From Girardinichthys multiradiatus (lineage: Eukaryota; Chordata; Actinopteri; Cyprinodontiformes; Goodeidae): a stretch of DNA of 64,000 bases. Where the stretch lies: assembly GCF_021462225.1 (NCBI RefSeq), contig NC_061816.1:10875390-10939389 (forward strand), given 5' to 3'. Position numbers and translations under genes: made by a program. Each line of letters begins with the position of its first letter. Position 1 is the first letter of the stretch. The notes under the pieces were generated by a model, which saw only the letters and a program-made list of their open reading frames with translations, did not search any database and was not told the origin of the DNA. Below, in pieces: positions 12,801 through 27,800 of the stretch.

Positions 12801-15800
12801 ATGTCAAGCATAATTTTTAACGATCCACGAAACAACTGGCCTGGGATCAGAATCTTCTTGATGATCAGCAGATCAAATATTGAAAAATATCCAAGATGAA
12901 AACACCCAAGCTCCAAGAAATCATCAAGAAGATGGCCCCAATGGAGGAAGTTCTTAGTGGATGCCTCAGAGGTAAACTGGAAAAGAAGGAGCTGGAGGAG
13001 TTATCATGGGAGGTAAAACCCCTCCATGGGATGTATGACCGATAGATAGCTGAGGTGGTTGATTTGGAATCCTACCAATCCTACCAATGGCTGGAGAGGG
13101 CACGTCTGAAGGACAGCACAGAAGAACTGATCATGGTAGCATAGGAGCAGGCCCTGAGCACCAGAGCAATACAGGCCCAGATCTACCACACCAGCTAAGA
13201 TCCCAGATGCAGGTTGCTCAAAGAGGTCCCAGAAACAATCCAGCATCTCACAGCAGGGTATAAGATACTGGCAGGAAAGGAGTACATGGAAAGCCATAAC
13301 CAAGTAGCCGATATAGTGTAGAGAAACATCTGTGATGAATACGAACTGGAGAGCCCTAGATCAACGTGGAAATAATTTCCAACGGTGGTGGAAAATAACC
13401 GAGATAAGATCCTGTGTGACTTCCATGGATAAAATGGTAATGGTCAACCAACCATAAATTGTGATCATTGATAAGCAGCAGGATAGCTGTGGTGATCCTA
13501 AATGATGGAAACATCAGGAAAAAAAAGGAACATGGGAAACTAGAAAAATACCGGGTCAGAAAAGAGATTCTTTTTTTTACATACATGCATTTATACATGT
13601 GTAAGAAAACTGTGGCCCTTCAGGGTCTATTTTTGCTTTTAGACCAAGACACATCTAGACAGTCGGAATGGGTCCAGGTAAAGGTTAAAACCTCAGAGCC
13701 TGCAGGCATCAGTTCTCATCCCCGACGATTGTGAGCAACCATCCTGATTACCATGGCAACCTTTTTGGCACCGCATTAATGCGCTGTTGTGTGAGAGGTA
13801 GCAAATCTGGCCATTCAATCCACAGGCAGGACCATATGTAGCAGCCTCATTAAGCTAATGTTCCTGAGTGTGTGCACGCGTGCGTGTATGTGACAATGCC
13901 GCATTTTCATCAGCGATCCTGTTGAACATGACATGCACCCTGACACCTCTACACACAAGCAATGACGGTGAATGCGGTGTTCTGACAACATACTAACACT
14001 GCAGAGGTGAACTATCCGGCTGTCATCTTCGGCCAGCTCTCATGCACACAGAGATACTCAGAGGATGTACCGGGTGGATGCTGCAGCAGCAAATCCTTAG
14101 TCCATCTCTGCTGGTAAAAATATCCAAATCCACAGAAAAAGGCAATGTGAAAAATCCAAATATTTCAGGGTAAAAGGGAAAAAAATCCTCAATACTCCAT
14201 GATTATCATCCAGTCCTCCTTAAATCTTCTTTATTGTGAGCTCATCCACAGTTTTTTAGACAGAGAGAGGTGGCCGTCCCCATCCTTGCAGAGCATTTCC
14301 CTCCTCCTCCTCTTCTCTGCTCCTTCACCAGCCATCTCGGAGCCTCCCGGCCAATTACAGCCATGCTCTGCATTCCCACATCCAATCAGAGCTTGGAGTG
14401 AAGAAGAGGAGAGAGGGAAGGGACTCAAGAGGGTGTGTGCGGGTGGTGGGGGGTGGTTATATATGAAAGGTGATCATGCACAGACAAAAAAAAAGAGATG
14501 CATTTACAGCTCATTTATGTTGATAAACAAATGAATCTCTTTCCTTTTTATGCGTAAAACTGAAATAGGGGAGTGCAGAACTCAGTAAAGGAAAAGGGGC
14601 AGAAAGGGGAGGATAAATGGTAATAAATGAGGCAGGAAATGAGAGATCGGTGATAATTGTGACTTCATTTTATTTAAAGAAATAATTGAGGCCTTAAAAG
14701 CAAATCCCAAAACCTTCTTTTATGAATTCCTTATTCTCTTATAACAATTCATTGTCTTTAAAATAATTTATTTCAGTCTCGTTATCCCATGTTATCCTTG
14801 TCATGGCTTTAGTGTTGTAGTGGCACCTGTTGGCACCACGCGGTACTACACAGCACTCCCCTTCTGAGAACAAGCAGGAACACTAACCTGGGGACACTTG
14901 TGAGGTAGTGGAGCACATTCTGGAGCTCCGCTTCCGGCAGCTCGCCGAACGCTGGGAACTCTGGGAGGAAGATGACGGGGTGGCCGTTGATCCCGCGGCC
15001 CCCTGGGAACACACAGGTCAGGGCAGAGTGTCAGGGAAAGAGCTCACAGTCTAACTGATTTTTGCTAATGACCTGCAGACAGCTGGATGGACATTATTGA
15101 CTTCTTAAACCGCCTTGATAACTGGTTCTAATGAGACTCAACTGGATTATCTTGGAATTAGATGAACTGTGATCAAAAAAGTATCTAAAAGCCATGAATG
15201 TTTGCACATTTCTTCACATTACGACCACAAACAATGTACTGTATTAGGATTTTGAGAAGACAACACAAGGTGGTGCATTATGTTGTCAGTATTCAGCCCC
15301 CTTTACAGAGATACCCTTAAATAAAACGCTGTGCCACCAACTGCCTTCAGCTTAGCTTTCCTGTCACAGCTGAAGAAAAGCCTCCAGATAAAGCAATGCT
15401 CCCACCAGCATGCTTTACCATGCGGATGGTGTGTTCACGGAGGTGTGCAGTGTTTGATTTCACCACACACAGCATTTTGTGTTGGCCAAAAGGTTAATTC
15501 CTGGTCTCATTTGACCAGAAAGCTTCCTTCAACAGTTTGTTGGGTTGTTTCTTTCAGTAATAGCTTTCTTCTTGCCACTCTGTCCTGTGAACAGATTCAG
15601 GTGATATCTAAAGGCAGCTGATTACACTGGATTTTATTTAGAGGTATCATTGTAATGAAATGAATCCAAATGCAATGAGTTTTTTTGAAGGTTATGCATC
15701 TTTCCCCATCCACTCCATAATTATGCACCATGATCTATAAAAGGTCCCAATAAAATACGTTATATGTTAAAGGAAAATGGGCCCACATCCAAAGAGCAGG

Positions 15801-18800
15801 CCTTTGGTTTCCCCAGAGGGTCAGATTACACAGCACATCATCACCACAGTAAATTATTCACCAGGCAGCCGCGATCATCATGGCAACCCAAAACAGGCCC
15901 CCCAAGAATGTATTTGTGTGTAAGTTTCTATTTCGTGTGTTTCTCTGTTTGATTATGATTGTGTTTGTTTCTTTTCTGGTCGGCTGGTCATTAGAAACAT
16001 TAAACTTCTCCTGCAGAGATGTCTGAAACGAGCTTTCTTTTTCTTGTTTTCTTTCTTCACGAAGCTGTTTGTCAGGATGTTTCTCCGTTTAAGTTGTTTT
16101 AAATCTGCTTTTTCCAAGTGCCTTGACTCACCACCTCATCCTGCAACGGGCTCCTCATTGTTTTTGTCCAATTTCTTAATTCCTATTTCTTTCACAAACT
16201 GCATGGGAACAAAATACACCCCACTTATTTAGCACTGAAGATCAGAAACCACTGATGGTTGGAATCAGAGGCCAGATGAACTGTGTGCACATAGAAAATG
16301 AAAATATATATGTAAAAGGAATCCACGTTTAGAAGAGAAACCATATTGGGTATCTAATCAGCTATGCACCAATGCATTCTGGAAGCAACTTAAGGTTATG
16401 CACTTCATTTCACCACATAAAACCACTGTCATGAAGTGCGGTTTTGGGTAGGACGAAAGTGCAGAGAAGGAGACGCCAGGAGTCAGATGAATAACGGTAA
16501 GTCCGAGATATATTGTTCTTCACTCACAGACCAGGCAGGGAAACCAGAACCAGGCCAGGACATAGGGTGCATGACCAGGTACGACCAGGAACAAAGACAC
16601 AGCGGGACACAGCGGGGAACAAAAGCAACTAAGGAACTTAAATACAAACAGGAAATGCAGGGAGAATCAATGAAAAACAAGACCAGGTAATTAGGAGAAA
16701 CAAGAAACAGGTGCAAGCTAGGCTGCGGTCAACAGAAGGAAACAAGGACCAAACCGGGTAAAATAAACACAAACTCAAACACACAGACACTGGCTGGATA
16801 CAACAACCACAGACTTAACCAACTAAAGAACAAGGCCTTTCTTGTAGCACCTTTTACAACACTTGGCGCTAATATTAGAATGTAAATGATAAATCTGTGT
16901 TGGACCTCATCAGGTTAACAAAGAGTGGCATTTTGGTGTCTACCAACCATTAGAAGCCGTCTGCATACCATCTGGTTGTTTGGGAGGAACACCAGGAGAT
17001 TGTTGTTTTAGACCAACCATCGCCGACCTAAACGTGGAGTTTGCTAAAGGCTATTGAAAGTGGGTTTTTACCACATGAGACTAAGATTGAGCTTTGAGAC
17101 AAATATGCAGAAAAGCAAATAAAGCCAACTGTTAAGCATGGTGGAGGATCTGTAATGCTGTGGGCCTCAATCTCTTCCAAAGGACAATTATTAGACTGTA
17201 TGCAGTCAAAGATCCCTCTCTGTGTGCTCCAATCTTATAGAACATCATAGGAGAAGACTAAGTGGTGTCCTGCTTGGCTTAAAACACATTGTAGAAAGTA
17301 TTACCAGGCGGGGGTACCAATAAGTCTGGGGTGTTTTCCCCCCAGTGATTAAAGGTGCTAAATTAAAGGTTGCAGTTTTCTAAAAGGAAGATCCAAGGAG
17401 TGAATCAAACCAACCTGGCAGGATGGCGAACTGTTTCTGGAGTTCAGAGCCAATTTGAGCCGCTAACAGAGGACCATCTCCCTTCTGCAGGATGTCATCT
17501 AGACAGATAAACAAGCAAAAATAGAAGAAAAGTCACCATAAAGAAAACAACTTCCTTTCAAGGGCAAGGTTTAAGATATTGAGTTATTTACAGTTTTCAC
17601 AAATGAATGTCTTATTTATTTCATAGGTTGCTAAGCTTTTTGATCTATAGACTAAAAAGTATAGTTCTCATAGATGAAAATGCACTTTTAATTTAAGGAG
17701 GAAATATGGGCAGAGAGCGGACCGAAGGAAAGGGAAGGAAGGTGAAAGTGAGGTAGGAAGAGGATGATAAATACAGCATTTGCATTTCCTGTCTTCCCTG
17801 GGCAAGACAGATTACAGTAATCTCATTGAGCCCGCACAGATATATAGAGCCAGAGAAAAAGCCTCCCCCCGCCTCCAGTCGGCTCCCATGTGTTTGACCC
17901 TACAATGCCAACTGTGCACAATCATGTGTGCATCTGTGAATGAAAACTGAGAACGTCTCTGAGGGGTGTGTGCATGCAGACGAAGGCTGGCGCTGACAGA
18001 GCAGGGAGGTTTGCAGGCACAATGGTGGAGCTGGCAGTGAACGACAGTAATTACCACATAAGTGCAAACCAAACAAACTGTTCACATTTTAAATCTGCCC
18101 ACAGATTTAAGCGTAAGGCACTGATGATTACAGTTATATCATACCGAGAACATTTTTTGCATGAATCACTGAACTGAGCAATACTTCATGACCTGCCTAT
18201 TAAAACTAACAAACTAAAGAGCTGTTTCTGCATCCTGGTTCTATTTAGCTATTTAGGAGCCTGCTGAAGGCAGGGAGGGAGTCCAGACTGGAGCTACGCA
18301 ATGTAAGAAAATCTTACAATGGTGATATCAGTTGTGATATATCCCTATTTTCTTCTCTCTTTCACATGTGTGCTTCCATCACTCTGTGACCTTTAGCAAA
18401 TTGGGCAATGTGAGCATCTGCTCCCATGAGACTCTGTACAACTGGCTAAATATTATATTAGCATGTAAAATACAAGTTCATAACTCTTGGATGCAGATGC
18501 AACTCCAGGGAAAGATGGTTTGACAAAATATTTACTTAAGGGGGTTGAATCCATCTGTATGTCACATAAATTAGATTATTAAAAAAAACAAAATGCTGAA
18601 TACGATGTATTATTTTCCTTACTAACTACTTTGTGTTAGTTTAGCAAACTAAGTACCAGTAAAATACAAAGAAGTTTATGGTTGTAATGTGGGAAAAGGG
18701 GTGTATAACCTTCAGTTATCAAAGTTAAATAAGCCTCAGAGTCTTCAGTCAAACTAGCAACTATTTTATCTCTATTATAGTTCTTACAGTAAAAAGGAAA

Positions 18801-21800
18801 GACATCCATGTCTTTTTATTTCATCTTGAAAATGTATAACCCTGATCCATATGATGAGGAAACCAGTCAGATTAAGAGCTTAGGTCTTCAGTAATACTAC
18901 ATATCCATATGGGTCAGCACACACTGACTAGACTGACTCATTCTACACACTCCAAGTCTATTATGCAGTCCAAACTCACACAGAGGATGGTTACCCTTTT
19001 ACCCTGACTACGCAAGTGGAAGTGAGGTTTACAACAACAAACTTTGATAGGATACCAAAAAGTTTTTGTATTAGAAAAAGATAGATCGGCGGAAGAAGCT
19101 GTGAAGCACAGAAAAAACAAATATAAAAATAAAGGACAATGTGAAAGTCCAGAGGCCGGTGGATACAATGTTTTAAGCAGATTAGAGTTGCAGTTTATGT
19201 GTCTCTAAGGCTGATCAACTTGATGAAGCTGTGACAAGAGAGTCTTAAGCAGAAACAGTTTCTCCTACATGGAAATCAAAGAGTAAAAGGAAAGGAAAGG
19301 CTATGCTTTGAAGACTGGATGTCTGGGTTTAGATTTTGAAATCGTACTTGTAAAGCACGAGGAGTCAAAAGGGAAAGGTGGTAAATGATTGTTTCAACAC
19401 AGTATGTTCAGTATCAGAGGACATATGATCTATAGTAGGCAGCCTGTGTGTGAGAAAGTGTCACTTGTAGCAGAGTGTGTTTCAGTGTGTTGTGAGCTCG
19501 CTGTAGCAGCTGTCAGATCTGGCCAGCACTCCAGCTCTGGATCACAGCCTGACACGTAACATTAGTCTTTGACTTCAGATATATTTCTGTGTGTGTGTGT
19601 GTGTGAGTGAGTGAGTGTGTGTGTGCATGCAAAATGTGGGAGCAAAAAAGATCCTGAAGCTGCCATGCAGCAATTGCAAGCCACAGTGATAAATTAACAG
19701 TCTTAACATGAAAAACTTAAAGCTGAATGATGCCATTAATGCAACAATACAGCTGCGTTTCCTTTTTAACCAGATTTATAGATTGAGCTACTATTCACAG
19801 CAAGTTCTCTTATTTTATTTTCCATAGAAAGTACCCCTGGCCCAGTGCTTCTGCGTTTAGCTGTGTTTTATTCCCAACGGAAATCACTGATGAAGCATTT
19901 GCTGCAATTAAATTTGAGTCCTTTTATTATTCTCTCCATAGAAAGTACCCCTGGCCCCGTGCTTCTGTGTTTATCTGTGTTTCCTTCCTAGATGGAATCA
20001 TTTCCCTCTTTTCCCTCCGTTCACAGTCTCAGCACCGCACGTCTCCGCTCTGCTCTACCTCGCTCTACTGAGGGACAATGGCCATAAATTGCGTCCAGGC
20101 TTTCGGGTTGACCCGCTCCGGAGCTTATATTAAAACTACTTTATAAATAAAAAATGGGGAATTTTTGTGATTTTTACACTATGGATTATCACCAATTTTG
20201 ATTTAAAGTGAACTTTTATTCAACACGTAAATATCTTTTGGCAAATATAAAGCAACCAAATGAAATTAAGATTTTTTTTATTAAAACAGTTGAACTAAAT
20301 GTAAAATGAACTTTTTATTTCAGAGTGACAGTTTGTTGAAAATATCTATACTTATATTTTTACAAATCTTTGCTCAATTAGCTTTATTTAGCAATATCAA
20401 CAACAACAGAAACTCAATCAGCCACTACTTAATAAAAAAATCATTTTAGCTATCAGCTTGGTGTGGGTGACAACATGTTATTTAAATGGGAGGGAAATGA
20501 TTTGATTAAGCTAAAACAAGCTGCACAGCAAACACGGCTCCTGTGCTACAGTGGTGAACGATGCAAATCCATTAGACATTCAGGCGTCGGGCAGCTTTTC
20601 AGTGCTGCTGCAACCCGAAAACGGTGCTTTGTCCTTGGTGGACTGAATGAAATTAAACTACAGCCTGCAAGTGAGCCCTTTTACCCACCAAACAACACAC
20701 ACACACATATATACACAAAGCAGAAGTGGGCCAATGCTGCCAAACACAAATAGTGATTATGGGGGGCTAGAAAGAATTTCCCCCCTGCCTTCTTGTTCCC
20801 TTCCCCCAGACTCTGACATCCCTTCCACACTTCATTCATAATTTTTTCTGGGTCTTAGCTGAGCCATGAGACAACTAACACCAACAACTTTTATATTGAG
20901 ACTGAATATTACAATAAATTGGTCAACATTTAATTCTTTAAAGAGATCGTCTTGCTTTGTGGCATCTAAACTAGTTATCTCAGCACCAAGTAAACATCAG
21001 CTACACATAGGAACTCTGTTTAATATTTAGATTCAGCATTAGAGGGCAACACATTTCAATAAAGCTGCACTGTTTAAGCCCCTCCAGATGAATCTATGCT
21101 TATTGCACAGACCAAGCCATGGATTTAGAGGGGTGAAAGGACAGGGAAGAGTCGGGCTGGGGAGGTATGAAAGGGCTAAGGTGATCTTATCTCAGTGAGA
21201 TGAAATGGAGGACAGGGTTTCTTTGAACGTGCCTACATATTTAATGTGTTGGCCTGGAGGTAGCTGATACTTTGGATGTGATCCGTCTGCAGAGAGGGGG
21301 TCAGGAGAAGCACAACACTTTCCAACAACTGTAGCATTTCTTCCGTCATTTATTTCCTAGATTGGAAAATGTTGACAAACTTCTCAGAAGATTGACAGCA
21401 ATTGGAGAAAAGGTTGTCAATGTTGCTTCAACTTGTAGAGACCTATTTGAACTATTTCTCAATTAAGTTGTTTTAATGGGATTTTGTATTTACTGGTACG
21501 AAAATCTGCGTACATGTGCTTTTCAACAACTAAGAACATCATCCTCAGCAGCTCCTACAAGATCTGCAGGGATTCACTTTCTGAACCTATTTGCTGAGAT
21601 AAATGAATTTTTTGATAATATTCTAATTTTCTGACATGTATCTAATCCTCAGCAGCAGTTATGTAGCTGGGGTGTTTTTTACCCAAAAGTACTCCAAATG
21701 TTTGTCACATTTAAAAACTTTAAAAGTGTTTTGCTGTTTCAGGCATGTGACACATTGTTGCATCAATAAACATCTGTTTCCAGTAAGATATTTCCAGTTA

Positions 21801-24800
21801 AAGGCTTAATTTCAGGCATTGTTACAAGCCCTTCAACTCCAACTCCATGAATGAATTTCTTTGTCATCATGATGCTACTTTATATGATCTGAATTAGTGA
21901 AACAAATCAAACCTTGGTTATCTTAGAGGTGGAAGGAAGGAAACTTCTCAGCAGAAACCTATAAAGACAGATCGGTATTATCTCCATTATTCTCATACAG
22001 CCTCCTCCTCTGTGCAGAAGTCATGTTCCTACAGGTTTTTCACTGCTAAACACACGCCAGCAGTTCAAAGACAGCCCCCGGCTGCTCCGCTGTTGTTGAC
22101 AGCCAACGCCGCTGGTGACCGGTCAAAGTTCAAAGCCGCAGGAAGCCGGGAAGTCATCTGAAGTTCGCTTAAACACATGTGAACGGACACGCAGGACCCC
22201 TGCCTGGGAGTTATCCTATAAAAACAAGCTTGGCGTGGCTGGACACAGAGGTGCTGGGCAAGCAGGAACAACCTGAGACATACAGCATGAACGGACCTTA
22301 GGTAGCAATGTTACATTGAGCGTACACTTCATTTCTGGTGAATACATAATAGAAAGTTAAAAGTCACCCTGTTGGCATCAAATATCGACAGAGACGTGGC
22401 CAGCTGGGAGTTTTTACAAAAAGAAAAGCTGCGATCCACCAGATCATCTGCATGCATGTTTGCATGTGTGTGTGAGGGAATCCAAGCTTTATTATTTGGC
22501 ATTACAGTCTGGGTTTACCAAAGCTCCATCTGTCCCTGCTGTTCATTGTCTGGAGCACACAGGCCAGCGGCTGACGTACACACATGCACAGGGCTAAACA
22601 ACAACTGGGTCACAGGACCAGAAGCGGCCTGGAATGTACCCATCCCCACACCCAAACCTTGAATTAGTGTGGCTTAAGACAGGTTGTAAGCAACTGAAGC
22701 ACAAACCATTTTCAAAACCTACAAATTAGTGGGCTTCCAATGTTGTCATTTACAGATAGTACAAACAAATAAAGGGTTATTTTTCAATCTGCATTGAGCA
22801 ATAAACAAAATTCAGCATCTGCTTTATGCTGGATGGCTCAATATTGCTGTTAATTGTGCTCTGGCGTTGGTCAACTTGTAGTTATATGGTAATGAGCGCT
22901 TTTTGAACAAAACAAGTTCCCTCTTGGTCTCATTAGCTTAAACCTGCATGCATGAAGAGGAACAAAATCTCTGACACTCTGCAAGACTTTTCAACAAATG
23001 CATTTCGGCATGGACTTTATTCTTTTACTGCTCTGAGCACACTAAGGGCATTTGGAGAGGTCACAGTGAACATAAATTTTACCTTAATGCTGATGATCCA
23101 TTACTTTTTCCCCACTTTACCATTATTTACACAGGCCATAAATTAAATTTGGACAAAAGTAAACTTTTTCTTTTAAATGAATAACCCCTTAAACTGGACC
23201 AGTCTGAACTCCCCTTTAAAACATATTTTAGAACCAAAAAACCTAAAAATCATGAAAGTATAAAACAAACATAAATCACTGTCTGCCTTTCCATTGTTTC
23301 TTAAGGTGTAAGAGCCTTTTGAGTCACATTTTGTAACAAAAAACCCTTGCACGTATGGATGATAAAGAAGCATCAGTATTTGAACCATCTTGAAGCCTTG
23401 TTAGTCCTTATGGTTGTAGACAGGAATAATGTTCCTGACAGAAACGTTATTTCTAAAGGGAATAGTTGGAACTGACGTGAGGATTCAGTGACACAGAATG
23501 GATGTCATGAGCACTTTTGCAATATAAATCATCTAACATTTAAAGAAACAGTTAAAGAGAATAGATTTCTCCTCACCTAACAAACAATCAAAATGTCCCT
23601 ACCGGAAAAACTCAATATAAGGGAAGGAAAAATGCAAAGCGAGGGTGAAGATGACACAAAACACTTTACACCACGGCTAAGAAACTTAGCTCACGCCAGT
23701 GGCGCCCCCAGAAATCTCTCACAGGGGGGGCACACCAAAATCAAAACCCATGACTTAACTTTGAAAAATGCTGTGATGCTGTAATATTAATAGGAACCAC
23801 AGGAGCGCTGAGTAGAGTGTATACTGGTTAAATGCCTGTATGACCCCCAAGTCAATGATCAGGCCAGGTGATGGTTTACGATTACTTTAATAGGCTGATT
23901 CAGGTACCAGTTACGGGTGTTTGTGGTTCTACAAAACAGAATGCACAAATAAAACACAAATTATAATTATAATAATCGCAACAACAAGCAAGGACAAACA
24001 TCTCTGTAAAGAAAATGTTTTTAAATGATTAAATCAAGTCAAAGGGTGCCAGTCACAATAGTAACCCTCAAATACAGCTTTGGTGGGCCACAATAGATCA
24101 GTCAACATGAAAATATTACAGTCATATTAAAATGGGAACTTTAATTTTGAAGAAAGAAAATGGAAAAAAAAAATCTAGGAATAAAAATATAAGCATAGGG
24201 CAAAAAAAATCTAACAATCATTAAGACGAATTTTAGAAAGCAGGTCTAAAAGCCACTAAATACCTCATGTCTTCCTCCACCCAGAAGCCACAAACTTTTG
24301 TACAAGATATTATAAAACTCCACCTGCCCTGCAGGCAATACACAACACAGGCTTGTGATCCCACATGATTATTTATGGCTCAAAGGAACTCCCAAATCAC
24401 TGGACTACAAAGCGTACATATGCTTGCAGTTCTGTGGGTTTAAATCTTCATCCCCTCCTTTCCTCTTTCTCTACCATTACAGTAATAGCTCTACAAAGAG
24501 CAAAGCCAGCAAGTATGACAGAAGCCTCTTTTTAGCTGCCTCTGGCCATAGCTACCAGTTATTACACTACACAGAACAAAGACCATGAACCCTTAGAAAG
24601 GCAGCTGGGGGAGGATAAAAAAACAGAAATGACATACAAAGAGGGTAAGAGACAGAGTTAGGCAGTGAGCAAGTAATCCTGCTGGGCTGTGTTTTTACTT
24701 GCCCTGGAAGAAAGCACATATCTGCAGAAAAATAACTACTTATTCCACAAACACTGCTGTTCTTTATACAGTTAGATGTTACAATGGAAACCATATCTGA

Positions 24801-27800
24801 AGATATAAATAAACGTAACTCATGCATTTATTTTTGGCAGGTTTCTCTTTTTTGAATGTCTAGACACGTAATTAGTGATCAATCATCTGTCACTTCCTCT
24901 TTCACTGGGTTATTAATATGGTGTAAAATAGAAGCTAAGTTTTCCTAGCCAGTTTAGAAAATGGGAAACACCAGAGAACATGCCACTCAAGCAGAGCAGA
25001 TGTGTGCTGATCTTCACAATTCTGGAAATGGATACAAGTCACACACAAACTGAGCAATTTTTAAAGTTAGAAACAATCGACACTGTGGGAAACAAGGGTG
25101 GATCTTGTTTATTCCATGAAAAAAAATATATTTCGTCTTCTTTAGATAGCTGAGATACCCATCCCATTTTCATTTATGTCAACTTAACGTGGGACTTCTG
25201 AATATTTATGGGTAACTCTTGGTGGGATGTAAATGTTTGACACCCATCAACAATGATTTTTTGGGCCAAAGCAACTTACAAAACCAACTTTCAAAATAGG
25301 ATGACAGTAAAGCAATATACAGGGCAAATATTTATCATTGTTTTTTCAGATTTGTCTTTTTTGTTGAGTTTGGCTTTGCTGCTTATATGAGTTACATTTA
25401 CTTTCATGTTCAAGATTGAGAAACATGTAAAACAGCTAACACAAGACAGCCAAGACAACAGCCAAAAGTTGCCAAGAGTGATGGCGTCATGCCTGAAACG
25501 CCAAATTTGGGCATGAACGCACAACATAATGGTCGCCCTCAACACAAAAGTGGAGATAGCAAAGTTTCCGGTTCAAATATAAGTTACTAAAGTGAACGTC
25601 GGTTTAGCCATTGAAGATGAGGACAGATATTTGAGATCTGTGTCTTGTACCTTGAAGACTTAGCAAGCCAGCACCCTACAGAGGGATTTAAAAGCCATGT
25701 CTTTTCTCAAGATTTTCAGCGTTTCTGGTGATAACATGTAAAAATAATTGCCTTAGGGAGAATCCAACTAACTACTTCAAGGAGGACTGATACTCTTCTC
25801 TGGGATTAATACTGATTCGTGATACAAACTAAAACCTAAAATAAAATACACTGCATAAAAAGATAACCCCTAACCTTAAAATAAAATAATGAAATGACTA
25901 ACAGTCAAATGAACAGGGTATGATTAGGTATATCTTACCACGTTATCCAACTTTAAATGAGTTTAATTTGTTTTAACATAATACACATGTTCCCTCATTA
26001 ATTAATCAATTTATTTGAATTGTTGTGCTTTTGCCTCCTCCCTCAGGGATCATGAAAGATTCATTTAGCTTTTCTTTTGGTGTATTAATTTGCTCTTGTG
26101 TTCATGTCGCTGCCAAATATTCAATGCAAAGAACAAATTTAACATTAAATTAGTTCTTCTGAGGTATTTGAGATGCCGATGCACAGCAACTTCTGGAAGC
26201 AGAGATAATCCCTCAATTGCGAAACGCAGACGAAGGAAAAGGGAGTCACTTTGTTGTTGTGTTTTTGTGTGTGAGCAGGGTTTATGTTGGCTCACAAGTT
26301 AACTCGCCTCTGCCCATCTGCCAGCAGAACAAACACCAAACTAAACACGCCTGTAAAAGCCAACAGAGAGCCAAGACAAGCCTGACAAAATCTCCATGGA
26401 TTATTAAAAACACAGCGGCTCATGGGTCTGCTGATATTTCTCACCAAAGCAAACACAAACAGGCGAATAAAACAACACAGTCACCCAATGAGCACACAAG
26501 ACAGTGGAAAGAAGGGGGAGGAGGTGTTGACATTCAAAGGCTGAAAAAGGGCTGTGCCCCAACTGACAAGAGGAAACACACAGTATTAATGGGATGAATG
26601 TGATTAACATGCTGTCAGCGTGCTGCTCAGAGCACTGTACTGAGGATGGAGCGAGCTCATATGACCCAAGGACAGAATGCAGCAGGAAAAGCATCTTTGT
26701 GCAGCGAGACAAAATCAATGTGGAAAACAAAGTTGGGTCACAATAATTCTGTTAGTTCAGTGATGAAAACTAATTTAAACAAATCTGGCCTTAATGGAAG
26801 AGTGACAAGAAGAAAGCTATTGTTGACAGAAGACCACAAGAAGTCCTTTTGCCATTTTTCACATTTGCCAGATAGGGGACACTGCACACATATGGAGGAA
26901 GGTGCTTTGGTCATTTGAGACCAAAGGTCAGCCCCTTAAAAGCAAAATGCTACATGTTGCACATTACCCTGAACCCAGCATCCATATATTAAGAAGGGGC
27001 TACATCATGCTGTGGGGATGCTTTTATTCTGCAAGGACAGGCAATCTGGTCCGAGTTGATGGGAGGATGGATGCAGCTAAATACAGGATGATCCTGAAAG
27101 AAAACCTCTTAAAAGCTGCAAAAGGCTTGACACTTGGATGGAGGGTTACCTTACAGTAGGACAACAACCCTAAAAAGCCAGAGTGACAATGCAGATTAAA
27201 ACATATAAATGGCCTAGTCAAAGTCCAGACGTGAGAATCTATGGCGAGACTTCAAAACTGATGTTCACTGAAGCTCTCCATCCATTCTGATTGAGCTTGA
27301 GCTTCTTTGCAAAGAAGAACGGACAAGAATTTTAAACTCTAGATGTGCAGCACTGATAGAAATGTTCTCAAAAAGCCTTGTAGCTCTAACTCCAGCAAAA
27401 GATGGTTCAACGGATTGGCTTGGGAGGGGGAATACATGCATGTCACACTTTTCAGATTTTTGTTTGTAAAAATAAATTAAAACCATGAATCATTTTCCTT
27501 CTCCTTAGGTTATGTGCTAATTTGAGTTGATCGTTCACATACAATTCTACTAAAAACATTGAAATTTGTGGTTTTAACGTGACAAAAGGAGAAAGTTTTG
27601 CAAGGCACTTTAGCCAACAACATGCCGTTTCAGTGTCAAAGTCACCATTTGGCTGATTAGCATCTTCTTTTGAAACAAAACATGATCAAGTCATGAACCT
27701 GATGAAGGACCACAGAGATAACACATAATGACAAAGCAGCTCCGCCCTATAAGCATAACTTGCCCTCCGGTTCACTTTGGCCCAATTAGAGCCATAGCTG

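Larger units (their letters stand above)
17499..26640 (-). other. Intron 1, proximal part
   Basis: Mostly unrecognised noncoding DNA. Contains GT repeats, a diverged tandem duplication near 19.8-20.0 kb, a short AC tract at 20694-20710, a GC-richer island at 22070-22270 and a GTGGCGCCCCCAGAAA repeat end (23698-23740) of hAT-like style. No exon was supported. Confidence 0.45.

Noticed and set aside
14231..14428. [14 protein letters not shown] frame as an MCF2-like internal start exon
   Set aside because: It vaguely recalls a short N-terminus but no good donor follows, and exon 4 needs phase 2.
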